Origin: Stichopus chloronotus
Taxonomy: Eukaryota > Echinodermata > Holothuroidea > Aspidochirotida > Stichopodidae
Direction: 5' to 3'
DNA: 64,000 nt
NCBI GenBank assembly: GCA_021234535.1
Contig: CM037838.1
Span: 22,451,009 to 22,515,008 of the forward strand
Shown here in pieces: positions 51,564 through 63,792 of the stretch. The notes beneath the pieces are model-generated. The model saw nothing but the letters and a program-made list of their open reading frames with translations, ran no database searches and was not told the origin of the DNA. The translations under genes and the position numbers were made by a program. Within the stretch, counting starts at the first letter, position 1. Each line of letters opens with the position of its first letter.

Positions 51564-53365
51564 ATACTTTAAGAGATATTACCCTAATTTCTATAATATT
51601 TTAAGGTATAAATCTAGAATAAAGCCAATATACATTTTCACTATATATACTGTCAATAGAGCTGGCTTTTAATTTCAAAGGAAAATAAAGACATCTTGCC
51701 GCTGTTGTATGGCATGCTGGTAACCTTGAGAAAACATTTCTCGACCAGAGATGTCTTTCTCCAAGTGGCAATATCTTGAGTTAGGAGCAAGATATATTGA
51801 CATGGGTTGGAATGCCTGAAGGGGAAAACGGATTCTTTTTCGTTTAAGAATCCCTTCATTTTTCAGTAAAATATGCCATTAAAAGGATAGTCCAGCCAGA
51901 AATTTAGCTTTGATATGTTTACGAGTAAGTAAATCTGACCCTTATAGTAAAACTTCCATTCAGTTCCCATGCATGCTATACTCTGCAGAGTCTGCTTGGG
52001 CTGGAAAATTTCTGTTCCTAGTCTTGGTTCCGCCAACTCTGAACATCCATACTCTCTTCCGGAAGAGTGTTTACTCCCCCACCCCCCACTGATCGCTGCC
52101 CTCGCAGACTCTGGACACTCGTTTTAATTATGCACACAACTTTTAACTAAAACCATTGTTTTTCTCTACCAAATTCGGTAGAAGCCAATCACGGCCATCG
52201 TGAGAAATGATGGAAGTGATGATAGGGAAAGGACCTACGACTGATAAGTTACGTAATTATCATGGTAATATTCTACTCTCCTTCAACGTTTTAGGCCTCT
52301 CTTAGCGATATTTTATTTCTGCCGTGGGCAAATCTGGTAAAAGGGTGAAAGTTAGCCTAGGTACCATTATTTTCTCTCATCGTTCGATCGCTGCTATTGG
52401 CTCATTTCATGAGACCAACGCGTAGTATTTTAATATGTATTAACCGTAACGTCAAACGTGAATATTCATTTGTACATAATTATATCGAGTGTCCAAAGTC
52501 TTTCTGGCGGACGGCGATCACAGAGAAACGCGATTACTAGATGAGTGCATATCCTTGGTTGGGTATAAGTAGGCTGCAGCTCAAATTGTGAGGAATGTAT
52601 CAAAGGCTGGGAATTCATTCGCCGAGAAAGGCTTTGCGAAATCTATTCCCATGCATGGTTCTCACGATTTTATCAGTTGAAGTTACCCCCTTTGCTACCA
52701 ACTGGGAACTTGAAGCAAGCAGGAGTGACATCATCTCTTCACATTGTTAAAGAGTCTTTTGTTTTCTTCATTTTTAAATTTATTATTTTGGCCTTGAAAT
52801 CAGTATCAGCCTACTTACTGGTTACGTGAAGGTCACAAAATTCCCATACCCCTCCTACATTCATATTATGATATCCCAATATATTGAAGTATTAAAGTTA
52901 CCTATACCTATACCTATCCAATTGTAATTCACTGTAGATCAAAATCATTTTTGTCTAATATTCGATATATTGGGTAGCTCGTACCCCACTGAGATTTATC
53001 CTCTTCACATTCTCCCATTCCTCTAAACAGCTAAGAAAACCCTTCGTCTGATACATAACTATATGTAATTACACAGAACCATCAGTTTGAAACTGCTCGG
53101 GATGTTTTGCCAAACTTAACGTTCCACTTGGTTAACCTCTTCCTCATAAACCATTAGTTTAGCAGGGAATAAACCCTACGCCCATCTCATAACATTCAAA
53201 GTCTCAATACATTGTTCCCTTTAGAGGCATCAATCGAAAAGCACTCCGTACATCAGCAATGATGATTTATTATAATTTGTTGCTTTCGGTTATTGGTTTT
53301 AATTATTTTTTCTTTTTCGTACTTGCGTTTGTTTTAGGGAGAGCTCATACAGCATGGACGTTCAT
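51564..53365. other. No supportable gene
   Basis: ATTAAAAGGATAGTCCAGCC at 51880 resembles the start of TTAA-type elements, but no inverted partner was found. A short (CTATAC)3 array lies near 52900. No gene recognised. Confidence 0.45.
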
Positions 53366-53405
53366 AAAAAAAAAAAAACATTCATGGAGGGGGGGGGGGG
53401 GGGGG
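53366..53405. repeat. A13 then G17 homopolymers
   Basis: A13 at 53366-53378, CATTCATG link, A, and G17 at 53389-53405. A second G run (G12) follows a T-rich run at 53746-53757. Confidence 0.93.
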
Positions 53406-54613
53406 AAGACAGTGCAAAGATTTTAGTAAATCAGAACAGGAGGATTGTTTATTGCAATAGCTTCGATGCAGGGGTTTTGCAAACGTACCTACTTTCATTG
53501 TAGGTTGGACTGTGGTGTCAGCATTAATGGCACTACCTAAACGGAATGCCACCATGTAGCGTATCAACGAAAGTTTGCCTAAAAGAGCCTGTCGGATTGC
53601 AGGAAATCGCACTTCCCAGTCTCCATGGTTTTGTTCATTTCACCTTACTATTCCGATCGGGCTCGGAAAATTCCCATGTTCACTAGAAAATGTTAGCCTT
53701 CTTTTTCTTCAGACAAGTTTACAGTTTACAGGTTTTTTTTTTTCCGGGGGGGGGGGGATATTCTTCCTTGTGGTTCACTTCACAAGCTCCGTGGCCCTTC
53801 TTTTTTAACTTCTCCTCAGCTACAGTACTACACGTTCAGTCTGGTCTGTTTGCTTTATGTATAATAGTTTTATCAGTACTTTAAAAAATGACGCTATTAT
53901 GTTCAAGAATGCAAGTATTAACATGTTTGTATTCTCTCAATAACATACCGCAAATTCTTGTGAATTTCGTTTCTCTCCTTTTGATGCTTTGGACCCAAAA
54001 AGTATGCTGTATCAGAAGTTCTGTTATTTAGACAGTTGTATGTCGCATTATTGTATCTTGCCTTTTAAGTGATCATAATATTGTGCTTGTCACAAGGCGA
54101 TACAACACAGAGGCGCCTTAGCATTAGTCTCTGTGGGGTATTCCATACCGTTAACCAGGTTCGTATCTGACCCGGCCTCACTGGATCAGAAATATGCCGA
54201 TAAGCGGCTGAAACATTCCAAGAAGTCGATGACATGCCTATCGTCATCGCTATTACTGTTTTCTTATTATTTGGTCCAAAAGTTGCACCAATACCACACC
54301 ACCGTCACCCACTCACCAGAGACCACAAAATATAAATTAAAAAAGGAAATCCCTCTTCCAACCAGTTGATCAAGTATTGCGAAATCGATCATTACGCAAA
54401 CGTAACTGTGTCGCAAATGGGGAAATTTTGTTTACAAGCGTTTTCCAATATGCCGGTATGCATGAATTAATAAGATAGTTGGCCTTCGATTGGTATGCAG
54501 AGGTCGCTTGCCTGTTTTTGTTTAGGGCCTACGCAAGCTTTGATGCAAAATGTGTCATGGTAGGAAAATATGCAGACAAAAAAAAAAGAAGGAAAGATTA
54601 TTGATGCACTGTC

Positions 54614-55113
54614 ATAAAATATTCCACAAAATCAGTCACAAATTTACAGGCAAATTAGTGTCTCACAGCTGTATCATGAATAAGCATTTGCAAAGTATGC
54701 AATTTTTTAAAGTCAAGAGATGGACTACATATGTATGTCTTATGTAATGTTAATCCTTCCTGTAACCGTTATTTCAAGGGGACATTTGAGATTTTTATAT
54801 GTACAGGGGGTATTATTTTTGGAGCATATATTTATATATTTTCAAAAATATCGATATCACGTAGGCCTACCAGTGTGAAACGCCTACCATTAAGTAATTA
54901 AGAGATACCATATTAAGAGTTAACAAAAGAAATACTGACACTGTGCAACTCTCCACGTCATATGTTTTGCATTTTTATTTAACTTGGAAAAGCCATATCT
55001 CAAAAATGGCAATTGATATAAACAAAATTCCAACAGATTTTCACTTAAAGTTTTACCCCTGCATCGTCTGCATGAAGCATGATCTTTTCTAGAGGCATGT
55101 AACACAACCTTTA
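54614..55113 (+). mobile_element. Dispersed repeat family B, long copy
   Basis: Matches 60370-60840 over about 480 bases at roughly 70% identity: CATAAAATATT, a GTCTCACA block, GTTAATCCTT, TTATTTCAA, a TTTTCAAAAATATCGATATC block, AACAAAAGAAATACTGACAC, CTCCACGTC, TATGTTTTGCAT, AACAAAATTCCAA and a CATGTAACACAACCTTTA right end. The right end corresponds to the terminal inverted repeat of the 60.3-kb copy, but the left end could not be recognised, so this copy is older or truncated. Confidence 0.7.
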
Positions 55114-56929
55114 CTATTTGACTATCGAGGGTAAACATCATGCCATATTCAAAAACCTCATTCAAGCAAATACCCTAGGCCACCAATACGCACCCAACTG
55201 CCCCTCCCCACCTCCACTCAAAAAACTTTATTCTTCTGCCCCTGGCAAACTCATTACATTGTTTATCTACACTAAGAATATCAACAAATGGAACGCAGGA
55301 GATGGGACATGAACAATTTAGTAGTTGCAAATAGCTCCACACCATTTCCCTGTCTGGAAGGTTCACGATAGCTTACATCTATATTAAGAGAACCCCCACA
55401 ATATGCACAGAGTGTAATTTCTGTGAACTTAACATCATGAAACAATCAGTTTGAAAATTACTTATGAGCATTCAAGAACACTTCATCCATAATAAAATTT
55501 CACTGGCGTTTCGTTAAAACACCTCTCTCTCTATCTCTCTCGCTGCAACTTTACCGTGCTTAAAATGCCTTTAGGCTGCTATATATTGTATAATTTACTT
55601 CTGATATGTCAATGGCAAACTTTTTCCAATTTTTTGCCACTATAGTGGTATGTCTACAGGCATACACAAATTAACTTCAGGTGGGCTGGAAGCCAATTTA
55701 ACTTAGGACCCCATGTGCCAGTTCTCCTCTGTTGGTAATTTTAACGAAGATCGCATCACATCCCTCGCCCCCTTCCAGGCTCATGATTTGCACTCTCCTT
55801 ATCTTTGACCACCTCTTACACCTTTTTTGTTGTACATCCTTATACTGAAGCCATGAAATTTTTTATGCCTCCACGTGTACACTCAACTGTAAAAATGAAA
55901 GTATAAACTAAGCTTGTGCGCTGCCATTCCATCATATATGGTATGTGGTGCATCAGGCTTTCAAGTCACCCAACTTATCCTACTTTGGTTTGCTTTGTGG
56001 ACCTTCCTCGTATACTTTTCTTTTCTTGTTCTTAAAAATCCTATCTTGTCCTACTTTATCCTACTTTTTATCCTCACTACTTGCTGTTGCAGATGTGACA
56101 TAATTGTGGCAATGGTGGCGGTGTTTATAGACCTCTCAATATTTTTAGTACTGTGTATCAACTTATCACGTTATAATTCTGATTAACCCAGGAACTTTGT
56201 CTACAAAAACAAAAAACAAAAATAAATAAATAAAATGATTGTAGCTTTTCTTGCAGAGATATAACTAAGTGTCAAATCTAGCATAAAATATAGCACCATT
56301 TTGGAAAAGCACACCCTACGTCGGCAAAATTTGCGAAACAGTACAGAGGGCTAACCCACATATCTCCCCCCCCCCCGCAACCATGATGGCGGTCAGTCTT
56401 AACGTCACACCAAACAGACTCACACCGCGACCTACCTCCGAAATGTACCCCCTTAACACTTGTTCAGGTTCACTCTCAAATCGCCGAAACGCTGTGACCC
56501 GGGAACGGGACTCGGGTTTGTTTTCATGGCAAACCTGAAAAAGTGTCAAAAAATAGTATCATCACTGCTGATCGGTATCGATGAAAACTACGGTTAACCC
56601 TTGTGAGTCTGAGTTGGCAATTCCATGATAAAGACCTACTTTTGATCTGCATCTATGCTTATCCTTACTTTCTCCTATAATTGTATATCGAGAATTATCC
56701 TAATTTTATGCTACCTTTTGGCCTCGGTCCACTTGAAAGCCTTATGCATATTGCTCGTGTATATTAGTTTGACGTTGTTTCGTGTTTAAAGTATATCTAC
56801 TGACATACCCATGGCAACGAAAACATATTCGTTTCTGGTGTACACTATATAAAGATTATGTGTGCATTGTTTCATATGAATATACCCCAATGTTAATTAC
56901 CTAGTTATGGAGGTAGGGACTTCATTCAC
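55114..56929. other. No supportable gene; CT repeat and C11
   Basis: A short CT-rich microsatellite at 55522-55541 and C11 at 56366-56376. A less AT-rich patch at 56300-56550 holds a 77-codon minus-strand frame beginning MTLFQVCHENKPESRSR. It has no family I recognise; a short first coding exon cannot be excluded. Confidence 0.4.
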
Positions 56930-57343
56930 GTCGCTAAACCAATCACCTTTCTGCAACTCTCAAACGTCACAGTATTTTATCGTCCAGTTGTTCAGTTTTT
57001 CGAAAGAGGAACTCACTGCAAGTTCTTTGGTTACAGGTTAGGTGTCCAGGTAAGGATACTGCACTTAGCTGAACTTGCAATCGCCCTCAGTCCATACATT
57101 TCCCATAGCCTATATCACTTTTTTGGCCTCAACTGTGCAAAAAGATACTAACTGTTACTTCCTTTTAACACAGTGAGATTGCGCCAGACGATAGAGCGGG
57201 AATCCCCGCTGTAACAACTTAGCCTTTGGCTCGACGTTCGCTTTACGTTCATTGTTGTTCAGGAGCTCAGACAGTAAGGACTAAGTTGGGAGTTGGACAG
57301 TTCGTAGCAGTAACACACAATATTGTCCAGGAATTCAGTAAGG
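56930..57343 (+). promoter_or_regulatory. Candidate promoter with noncoding first exon(s)
   Basis: An AACCAATCACC CCAAT-type box at 56936 is followed by TATTTTAT near 56970 and a TTCAGTTTTT initiator-like string at about 56990. Two strong splice-donor matches follow: CCAG|GTAAGG (exon end 57049) and AGTAAG|GTGAGT (exon end 57342). The intervening DNA is GC-richer than its flanks and has no long frame, as a 5' untranslated exon would. No acceptor or coding exon could be linked downstream, and the calls rest on short motifs only. Confidence 0.22.
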
Positions 57344-58859
57344 TGAGTTATTTTGTTTCTCAGCTGCTTGTAGGCCACTGATGAACTCAGGTAACTTACT
57401 TTCGTGTTCTACATAAAACTAGCCCTGAGTTTACAAACGTGTGTCGTTATGCACTCTATTAAAAAGAAAAATTGTGTGGGCAGCTATTATTAACGCCCTT
57501 TAATTTCAGTTACAATCGCAGCATTAGTTTGGCGATGTGTTTAACCCACTGTACACAATATATAGCAAATTCATCTCACTTCTTTAAATTGTGAGCGCTT
57601 AAGAACTTAAATTGTATTTCATTATACTTACATTTTTTGGTTTGCTAACCTTTTTTGTCAGAATTTTTTAAAGCATGCTATTCATGTTCCTACATGTTTT
57701 TCACAGTGTAGGCCTGCCATAGCGATGATTCACAAGCCCAGGCATGAAAACCCTGCCTTGAGCAGTTCGCGCATAGCAACAACTATTCGTGATTGCGCAA
57801 TAATCGCAAGACCTACCGGGTGACGTGTTCCATGTTACGTTTGCTTTCCGAGCCCCAGTAACAGATATGTTATCCAAGTTTTCAAATTATATTATTAGCT
57901 ACAAACTTAATTCCAAAGTCATTCCCGCCTCTTACTCCTTTATGGTTAATATCGAGCTAGTAGGACGGCTTACCAGATGAAAATGAAAACAAGTTGGGGC
58001 TTGTACATACTTTATATGAGCTGTTGGCTGTGCTATTTATGGAGTATGACGTTACGATTTATATGGCTATTGTAATCGTTGTACATATTGCACAGTTATT
58101 GCGAATTATTGCGAAACAGGCTTTATCACCTGCAACAACGTAGGTGGCTATAGTGCAAAGAGATGACTGTGTATTACTAGGCAAGGTTAATTACACCTTT
58201 TTTGTTTGTGGAATAGGTTTGGGAAAGGTTTTAATTTTGAGGACAATGATTAGCAAGTTCGTGACATGCATGTGCAGGCGTTCGAATCTGGTGTAGATGT
58301 TAAATTGGTAAACTTCAAGTCATCTAATTATGAGTTGTTGTCGACTCACTACAGTTAGTCCTACAAAGGAATTATTTTACCAGCCCCGCCTTATGACATC
58401 ACCGACATAGAGGCTTTGGTGACATATATGATTAAAGCTAACTATAAAGAACAAACATGAAAAACAAGATAGATAGAACAACAGTAAGAGGTTTTGTATA
58501 TCGAACGAAGCGTACACCATAGGTCAACTAACTTTTACCGTAGACTAAATTATGTGATTTACTATGTTTCATAAATGTGAATTCTGCGCCGTTGATTTAC
58601 GTGCTTTTACTTCCACATTGTCTGTCTGTGTATAGTTGCAACTCAGTGAAAGTATTGTGCATGGCTCTTGAAACATTTTTCTCATAAACGTGTTTCACGT
58701 TTTTCATAATTCCTCCAAGTTCTTCATGGAAAGTCCTAATTCTTATTATCTTCCTACATTTCAGTGTGGTCTAGCTGCCCTGAATGTACATAGTTAGTTT
58801 TTGATACTGTACTTGTAGCTGTGGAAATACAACACTGTACGTTTCACAAACCATGAGAA
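57344..58859. other. No supportable gene; possible tRNA-like remnant
   Basis: At about 58247-58292 the plus strand reads GATTAGCAAGTTCGTGACATG and then GGCGTTCGAATCTGG. These resemble A and B boxes of a tRNA-derived SINE with a compressed interval. I could not draw a cloverleaf. Nothing else recognised. Confidence 0.3.
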
Positions 58860-59116
58860 TTAAAGGCTGTAATGCATCACCCCAGACAGTTTAAATTCTC
58901 CCAACCACTTACCTTTAGTCCCTCCCTTAGCCTGTCTTACATTCCTCCACATGTGTAATCAAAACAATGGATCCCTGTGTACGTTGTGTAATACGAGCTG
59001 CTCTGCATCTTTCGAATTTGCTGGCAATCTAAGGGTACTGTAACTTAGAACCAGTTGAGAATTTTCCTTTCAGGGAGGTAAAAATATAGCTTAGGGTGAT
59101 GCAATACAGCCTTTAA
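58860..59116 (+). mobile_element. TTAA-flanked MITE, copy 2
   Basis: A 257-bp twin of 19054-19312 in the same orientation. It starts TTAA-AGGCTGTAATGCATCACCC and ends GGGTGATGCAATACAGCCT-TTAA. The 19-base terminal inverted repeats have a single mismatch, better kept than in copy 1. Differences between the copies are scattered substitutions plus a few short indels, which suggests relatively recent activity. Outside the TTAA the flanks are unrelated, so the two are independent insertions and not a segmental duplication. Confidence 0.88.
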
Positions 59117-60266
59117 ACATTGATGGTTGTGTAATGAACTTACTGCTGTGAGAAGCATGGAGGATGGGGCTCGTCACGGGAAGACTGGGTCTGGAGATAG
59201 GGTGTGCGTTCGTGGTGGATAAGGGTTTGACCTCGTAAGCATATTTGTACAAGAGAATTGTCAGTGCATAACAAACGTTTACACAACTATGTTGCCCTGA
59301 TTGAAGTGTAAACAATAATATGTGGAATATGCCCGTTGATCAATGTAGGCCTTCATATAGACTTTTGTAAAATATGTCAGTGTACACACGATATGCAATA
59401 CCCCCTCATACTCTGGACCTGTTATAACGAAGGAATAAAAATTCTTTACTGAAAGGTTTTTTTTTGCTTTCGGGTTTGCTCATTAATCGTCTATGTTCGT
59501 TCGAGAACGAAATACGTTTTTCAGTTCTTTCATTTTGCTTTCTTTCATATCGCATTCTTTCAAATTGCATTTTCAAAGGAAAGGTTTGCTTCGCTGTCAC
59601 ATTCAGCTGCATGCTTTCATGTTAAGCCGTTTGTATCCACAGACTGCTAGTTTATTACTTCCATCACGCAGCGTACAACACAATATCATACAGCGACCTT
59701 TGTTATGTTTAGGATTTCTAATACGCTTCGGTGTTACACTTCATTCATTGACCTCTTGTCACCTGACGACGACCTCGCAGGACGGAAGTGACAAAGTCTT
59801 GTGGACTTTCTATTCCTGTGTAATGCAGTTTTTTATTGTGATACGGTGGTTGATGTGGAACCGAAAGTGTACTTTTCAGGTTCGCTATCGGTGTGCCGAT
59901 ATATGAGAAGAAATCACGCGAAAGTCATCAATCTTCCCGTGTGTCTATTAGTCAGTGAATTATCATGGTTACTTTGCTCGCATAACACGTAATCAGGGTT
60001 TAAACTTGACGGTAGTGTTGAATGTACAGAAATTCACGTTCTCATAATCTATTATCATAAATAGGCACTCTTATTCCTTAGAAACCGCGTAAAAGAATGA
60101 AAACTTGCAAAATGCTGTACTCACATCGTCATATGTGGAAAACCAACGATTTTTCTTTGTATCACAAGTACCGTATTTGTGAAAACGAGAGTTTCTAGTT
60201 ATGTTTCTAGTTCGATCGAAATTATTTCATCTAATTGGAATTGGAACCACAGGCAATCGCTGTTCA
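59117..60266. other. No supportable gene
   Basis: A 137-codon plus-strand frame at 59493-59906 starts in a TTCTTTCA-rich stretch of near-repeats (59515-59575) and matches nothing I recognise. Confidence 0.45.
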
Positions 60267-60840
60267 TTAAAGGTCGTGTGACATGAAAATGACATTTTGG
60301 TCTATTGAGGGTAATTACATTAATCATTGAAAATGTTGAAAATAGCAATAAAGTTCATAAAAATCCATAAAATATTGACAATTTTACAAGCACCGACATT
60401 CCTGTCTCACACCAGCATCAGGAATGAACACTGGCTTTCAAATTTGTGACGTCAAGCGATGGACGCCTATGATATGTCTTTGGTTAATCCTTTATTTATT
60501 CAATCTTTATTTCAATGGCAATTGAGAATTTTAGATGCCCAGAGTTGTTTATTTTGGAAGTATATATATTTTATTCAAAAATATCGATATCAATTAACAG
60601 TGTGAAATCCCTATAATTACGTAATTTAGAGACACTGTATAAAGAGTCAACAAAAGAAATACTGACACCGAGCAACACTCCACGTCTTCTGTTTTGCATG
60701 TTCATCTAATTTTAAAAAGTCATAACTCAAAAACGGTAATAGATATGAACAAAATTCCAATGGATAGTTATTCAGAGTTTCACGCTGCAACTTATGAATG
60801 AAGCGAGCTCTGTTCTAGTTGCACATCACGCGACCTTTAA
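60267..60840 (+). mobile_element. Dispersed repeat family B, complete TTAA-flanked element
   Basis: A 574-bp unit from TTAA-AGGTCGTGTGACATG to CACATCACGCGACCT-TTAA. The terminal inverted repeats match at about 12 of 15 positions and abut TTAA on both sides. Two partial relatives lie at 36186-36410 and 54614-55113, which supports a mobile origin. It has no open frame of note and so is nonautonomous. The ends differ from those of the 257-bp MITE apart from the shared AGG next to TTAA. Confidence 0.78.
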
Positions 60841-60995
60841 AACCTACGATTCCTCACATTTTCAGCGACTGTATATGAATAAAAGCAGGTATGACGTGGC
60901 TTACTGAAGTATTTGCACGCATGGGTTTCCTTTAAACTCGCCACAAAATAAACTGTGTCAGCCCAATGATTTGTGTTTCATTTAGCGAGTTGTCG

Positions 60996-61013
60996 TTTTT
61001 TTTTTTTTTTTTT
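60996..61013. repeat. T18 homopolymer
   Basis: Eighteen T followed by GAGGG. Confidence 0.95.
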
Positions 61014-61143
61014 GAGGGATTTTGGGTGCCGTGAGCCGATCCTGCCCGGTTGCAGAGCACAAACACAGGGGAAGTCACCGGTTCACTAAGTATACTCAAA
61101 GATTCAGATATCAAACGAAAGAAATATCGTTAAGAAGGGCCCC

Positions 61144-61219
61144 GGGGGGGGGGGGGGGTCGTTAATGTCAACAGGACTGCAATCGGACCTCCTCCATCTT
61201 ACAACCTCCCCCCCCCCCC
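61144..61219. repeat. G15 and C12 pair
   Basis: GGGCCCC followed by G15 (61144-61158), then C12 at 61208-61219. The two could pair in a stem with a 49-base loop, the mirror image of the C12/G13 pair at 28.1 kb. Confidence 0.92.
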
Positions 61220-61449
61220 TCTCCAACCTAAGATGGCCTTACAAGTCACTTTCCTGGTGTCCTACGCTGCATGTACCCACCCCTGTAGTAGGGAAATTAT
61301 GTCTGCCATTTCTCAGTTAATGAAAAGAAAAACAGTCTAAGAGCGGAAATACAAATTAGATGGTTTGGTACATTCTTGGAGCACTTGACAGATATAATTG
61401 CAGGGGATGAACATACCTGTATCCTCCACTTTTAAGAACTCCCAAATTG

Positions 61450-61463
61450 CCCCCCCCCCCCCC
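61450..61463. repeat. C14 homopolymer
   Basis: Fourteen C followed by GG. Confidence 0.95.
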
Positions 61464-61559
61464 GGAATCGTGAAGATGATTCGATCACCGCTTGGGAGTA
61501 CTATAGGGTGGGTGGAGTAGAGACCATATAATTTAGGAAGAGTTGTACATTTGAAAAAC

Positions 61560-61649
61560 CAGATAAAAGAGAAAATTCACACGAAAATGTTAACGAAAGT
61601 CAAAGTTTATCGCAAACGTGTTCGAAGATATTTTACTGTATCTTCCTCC
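61560..61649 (-). other. Possible 3' untranslated region of the Penelope-like element
   Basis: Directly downstream of the endonuclease frame on the minus strand: GAGGAGGAAGATACAGTAAA, then TCTTCGAACACGTTTGCG. The reading has no further recognisable coding motif. Where the element ends is unclear. Confidence 0.35.
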
Positions 61650-62258
61650 TCAGGTAAGTGAAAATATATACAAAAATTCATAAGACAACATAACAATCAG
61701 AAATGTAACGTCAGACAGGTTTTGGAATACAGAGAGTGTATAGGATGATCCATGCTGAAACAGTTGACTATATAAAACAGGTTTGAGTTGTTTTTTTTTA
61801 TTTTTTTTTGACATGTAAGGCTGCTTTGATTTTAGTTCAAAATCTGTGCCTCCATTATCTATGATGCTGAAGTTGTTGCTGTTTGCTGTTCGGCAGTCTA
61901 TGCACTGAGTAATGTGTTCATGAATAGCTGATTTTCCTGAGAGATGTTCCTTGATCCTGGTTGCTAGATGCCTTTTTTTGTCTTACCAATGTAAGTTTGG
62001 TTCTAATCACAAGAACCTTCAAAAAGAATACATGACATTATCTTTAAGGGTCTTAGGAGTCTTATCTTGCAAGGTAGAGACATGTCGCAAGAACACGTCG
62101 CAAAATCGTCGACGTATGTAAATTCGCATTCCATGTAAGCTTCGGATATTATGACAAAAGAAAACAAAAATCAACTGATTTCTCGCTTTTAGATTTCTCC
62201 GAATTAAAGTGGTGATCATTTCATTAGACCTACCTGCATATTTCCTGAAATTGAGCAT
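61650..62258 (-). pseudogene. Penelope-like element, GIY-YIG endonuclease end
   Basis: On the minus strand a frame at 62258-62019 ends LQDKTPKTLKDNVMYSF and a stop. Another frame then reads TYIGKT at 61996-61979. After a length change in an A7 run, a third frame open for 110 codons (61982-61650) begins KKRHLATRIKEHLSGKS, continues IHEHITQC and FSIIDNGGTDFELKS, and runs to a TGA. A YIGKT...R-LATRI-EHL...SAI--H pattern with a following SIID/FELKIKE block is typical of the GIY-YIG endonuclease of Penelope-like retroelements, which lies after the reverse transcriptase. Two frame breaks and an in-frame TAG upstream show that it is inactive. Reverse transcriptase sequence is not recognisable above 62.26 kb, so the copy is 5'-truncated. 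Confidence 0.75.
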
Positions 62259-63318
62259 GTACGTGGTGGTAGGTCCATAGGAGTTTATCTAATATTCACC
62301 GATTAGAGTTCCTTTTCAGTCGTTGAATGTGATTGGCCGAAACCTAACCAATCCGCTGCAAAAGAAGCACTAATTGGCTCAGGCTGAAATCCTGTGAAAC
62401 CTGGAAAATGGTACAGTACTTTCTGAACTTTGTCACATTTTATCAACAGTAAGTAGGCTCGACAAGGTAAGACAGTTGTGTGTACATAGCGTTATCTTTA
62501 CTAAGATCGTCTTTGAATTGCCAATTTTAAGTCGATTTCATTTATTTTATTTTCATTTTAGCAATTGTTCCACGGAGTTCCCAGCACGTGGATTATACCA
62601 TAACCGCTATGCCGGATTGTACACATGGATACTTGTCAGTACCGTGGACGAATGTGCTTGAGAGTGTTATGATGTATTTTGGCAGGGGTCTCATGTCACA
62701 ATCTCTTGTCTTTATACATCATTACATTTCTATGCACGTGATCGGCATATTGGAAATACCTGGAAGAGGAAGAAGAAGGGAGAAAATGATCAGCTAGGAG
62801 ATAAAATGGAACGGTGTCCATAGCTGTGAGAATAACGTGACATATTTTGATGATCTCGCAAAACTTTCATCATGTAAACGGAATAGAAACTGAATACGCA
62901 AACCGAATACTGTACGAAATACCAATACGAAAGTACATGACGAAAGCAGTTCCACGAAATGAGATTCATCAGTGAAGATCTAGAGGACGTGTAGTCTTGT
63001 GTTAAGCTGATAGTACTTTTCTTCTTCCAGTATACCGTTCCAAAATTCGAAGATACATCGCACCGTTATAACGATACCCGATTTTGACTGTTCACGAAAG
63101 CATATAGAACAGCAATAAGTATTTTCGGCATGGGCGGCTATAGATAGAATGCTCTGGCCGTGCAAGTGCATAGAACGATGGACGATGTAAAGAAGCTCAG
63201 GAAAAGATTCACCACTAAATCTTGGCCAAAACTAGAGGAAGTGTTGAAAATGATCCCATATAATTATAGGTGTCTCTCTTCCAGAACCATGAATGGAGAC
63301 TGGCCGAAACTCCCATTA
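62259..63318. other. No supportable gene; divergent CCAAT boxes
   Basis: TGATTGGCCGAAACCTAACC, continuing to CCAATCCG (62331-62354), holds an inverted and a direct CCAAT pentamer 16 bases apart, with ATTGGCTCAGG 20 bases further on. Promoter-like, but no initiator, exon or gene can be linked to it. Confidence 0.35.
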
Positions 63319-63610
63319 TGACGTCATCAATGGTGATTGGAGATTTTATGATGTGAATTGGCAGGGGGTTTGTTCGACACCCCTGTTAGTTTACCTCATA
63401 ACTTTTCTTGTCATTATTTCATCACGCCAACCGTTGATATGCAGGTCCAGGAATTAGGACTTCGCCGGAGAAAACACGAGTGACGTCACGCAGCTCCAGC
63501 TCATTTCTTGGAAACAGGCAATGGTGAATAAAGCACTTATGATGTGTATTGGCAGGGCTTTCCACTATATGTACGCGTCCTGTTGATGTACTTCATAAGC
63601 CCTTCTTCAT
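63319..63610 (+). repeat. Duplicated segment, each copy with a TGACGTCA site
   Basis: Copy 1 (63319-63410) starts with TGACGTCA and has CAATGGTGATTGG, TTATGATGTGAATTGGCAGG, CCTGTTAG and ACCTCATAA. Copy 2 (63481-63610) starts with TGACGTCA and, after a ~35-base insert, has CAATGGTGAATAA, TTATGATGTGTATTGGCAGG, CCTGTTGATGTACTTCATAA. TGACGTCA is the full palindromic CRE bound by CREB/ATF bZIP proteins in animals. Copies are diverged. A regulatory duplication or a repeat are both possible; no gene is seen nearby. Confidence 0.6.
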
Positions 63611-63792
63611 CCTAAACGACAGTGTAAGCGGTTACTCCACCCCTTTGGACGTACGAAACGACAAACAAACAGTCAGAGAGATCAAGATCACGTGATTAGC
63701 CTGCAGCAAAAAAAAAAAAACCTTCGTCAAACATTTTATCTCCAACATACACCTCAATGGCAGCAACAGAGGCGGACTCGACACTGGCGAAC

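Noticed and set aside
50617..51900. Further TTAA elements starting at GTTAAAGGAGG (50617) and ATTAAAAGGATAGTCCAGCC (51880)
   Set aside because: No inverted partner ends or second copies were found in the window.
59493..59906. 137-codon frame on the plus strand
   Set aside because: Begins in a TTTC-rich near-repeat, has no recognisable domain and no splice signals I could tie to it.
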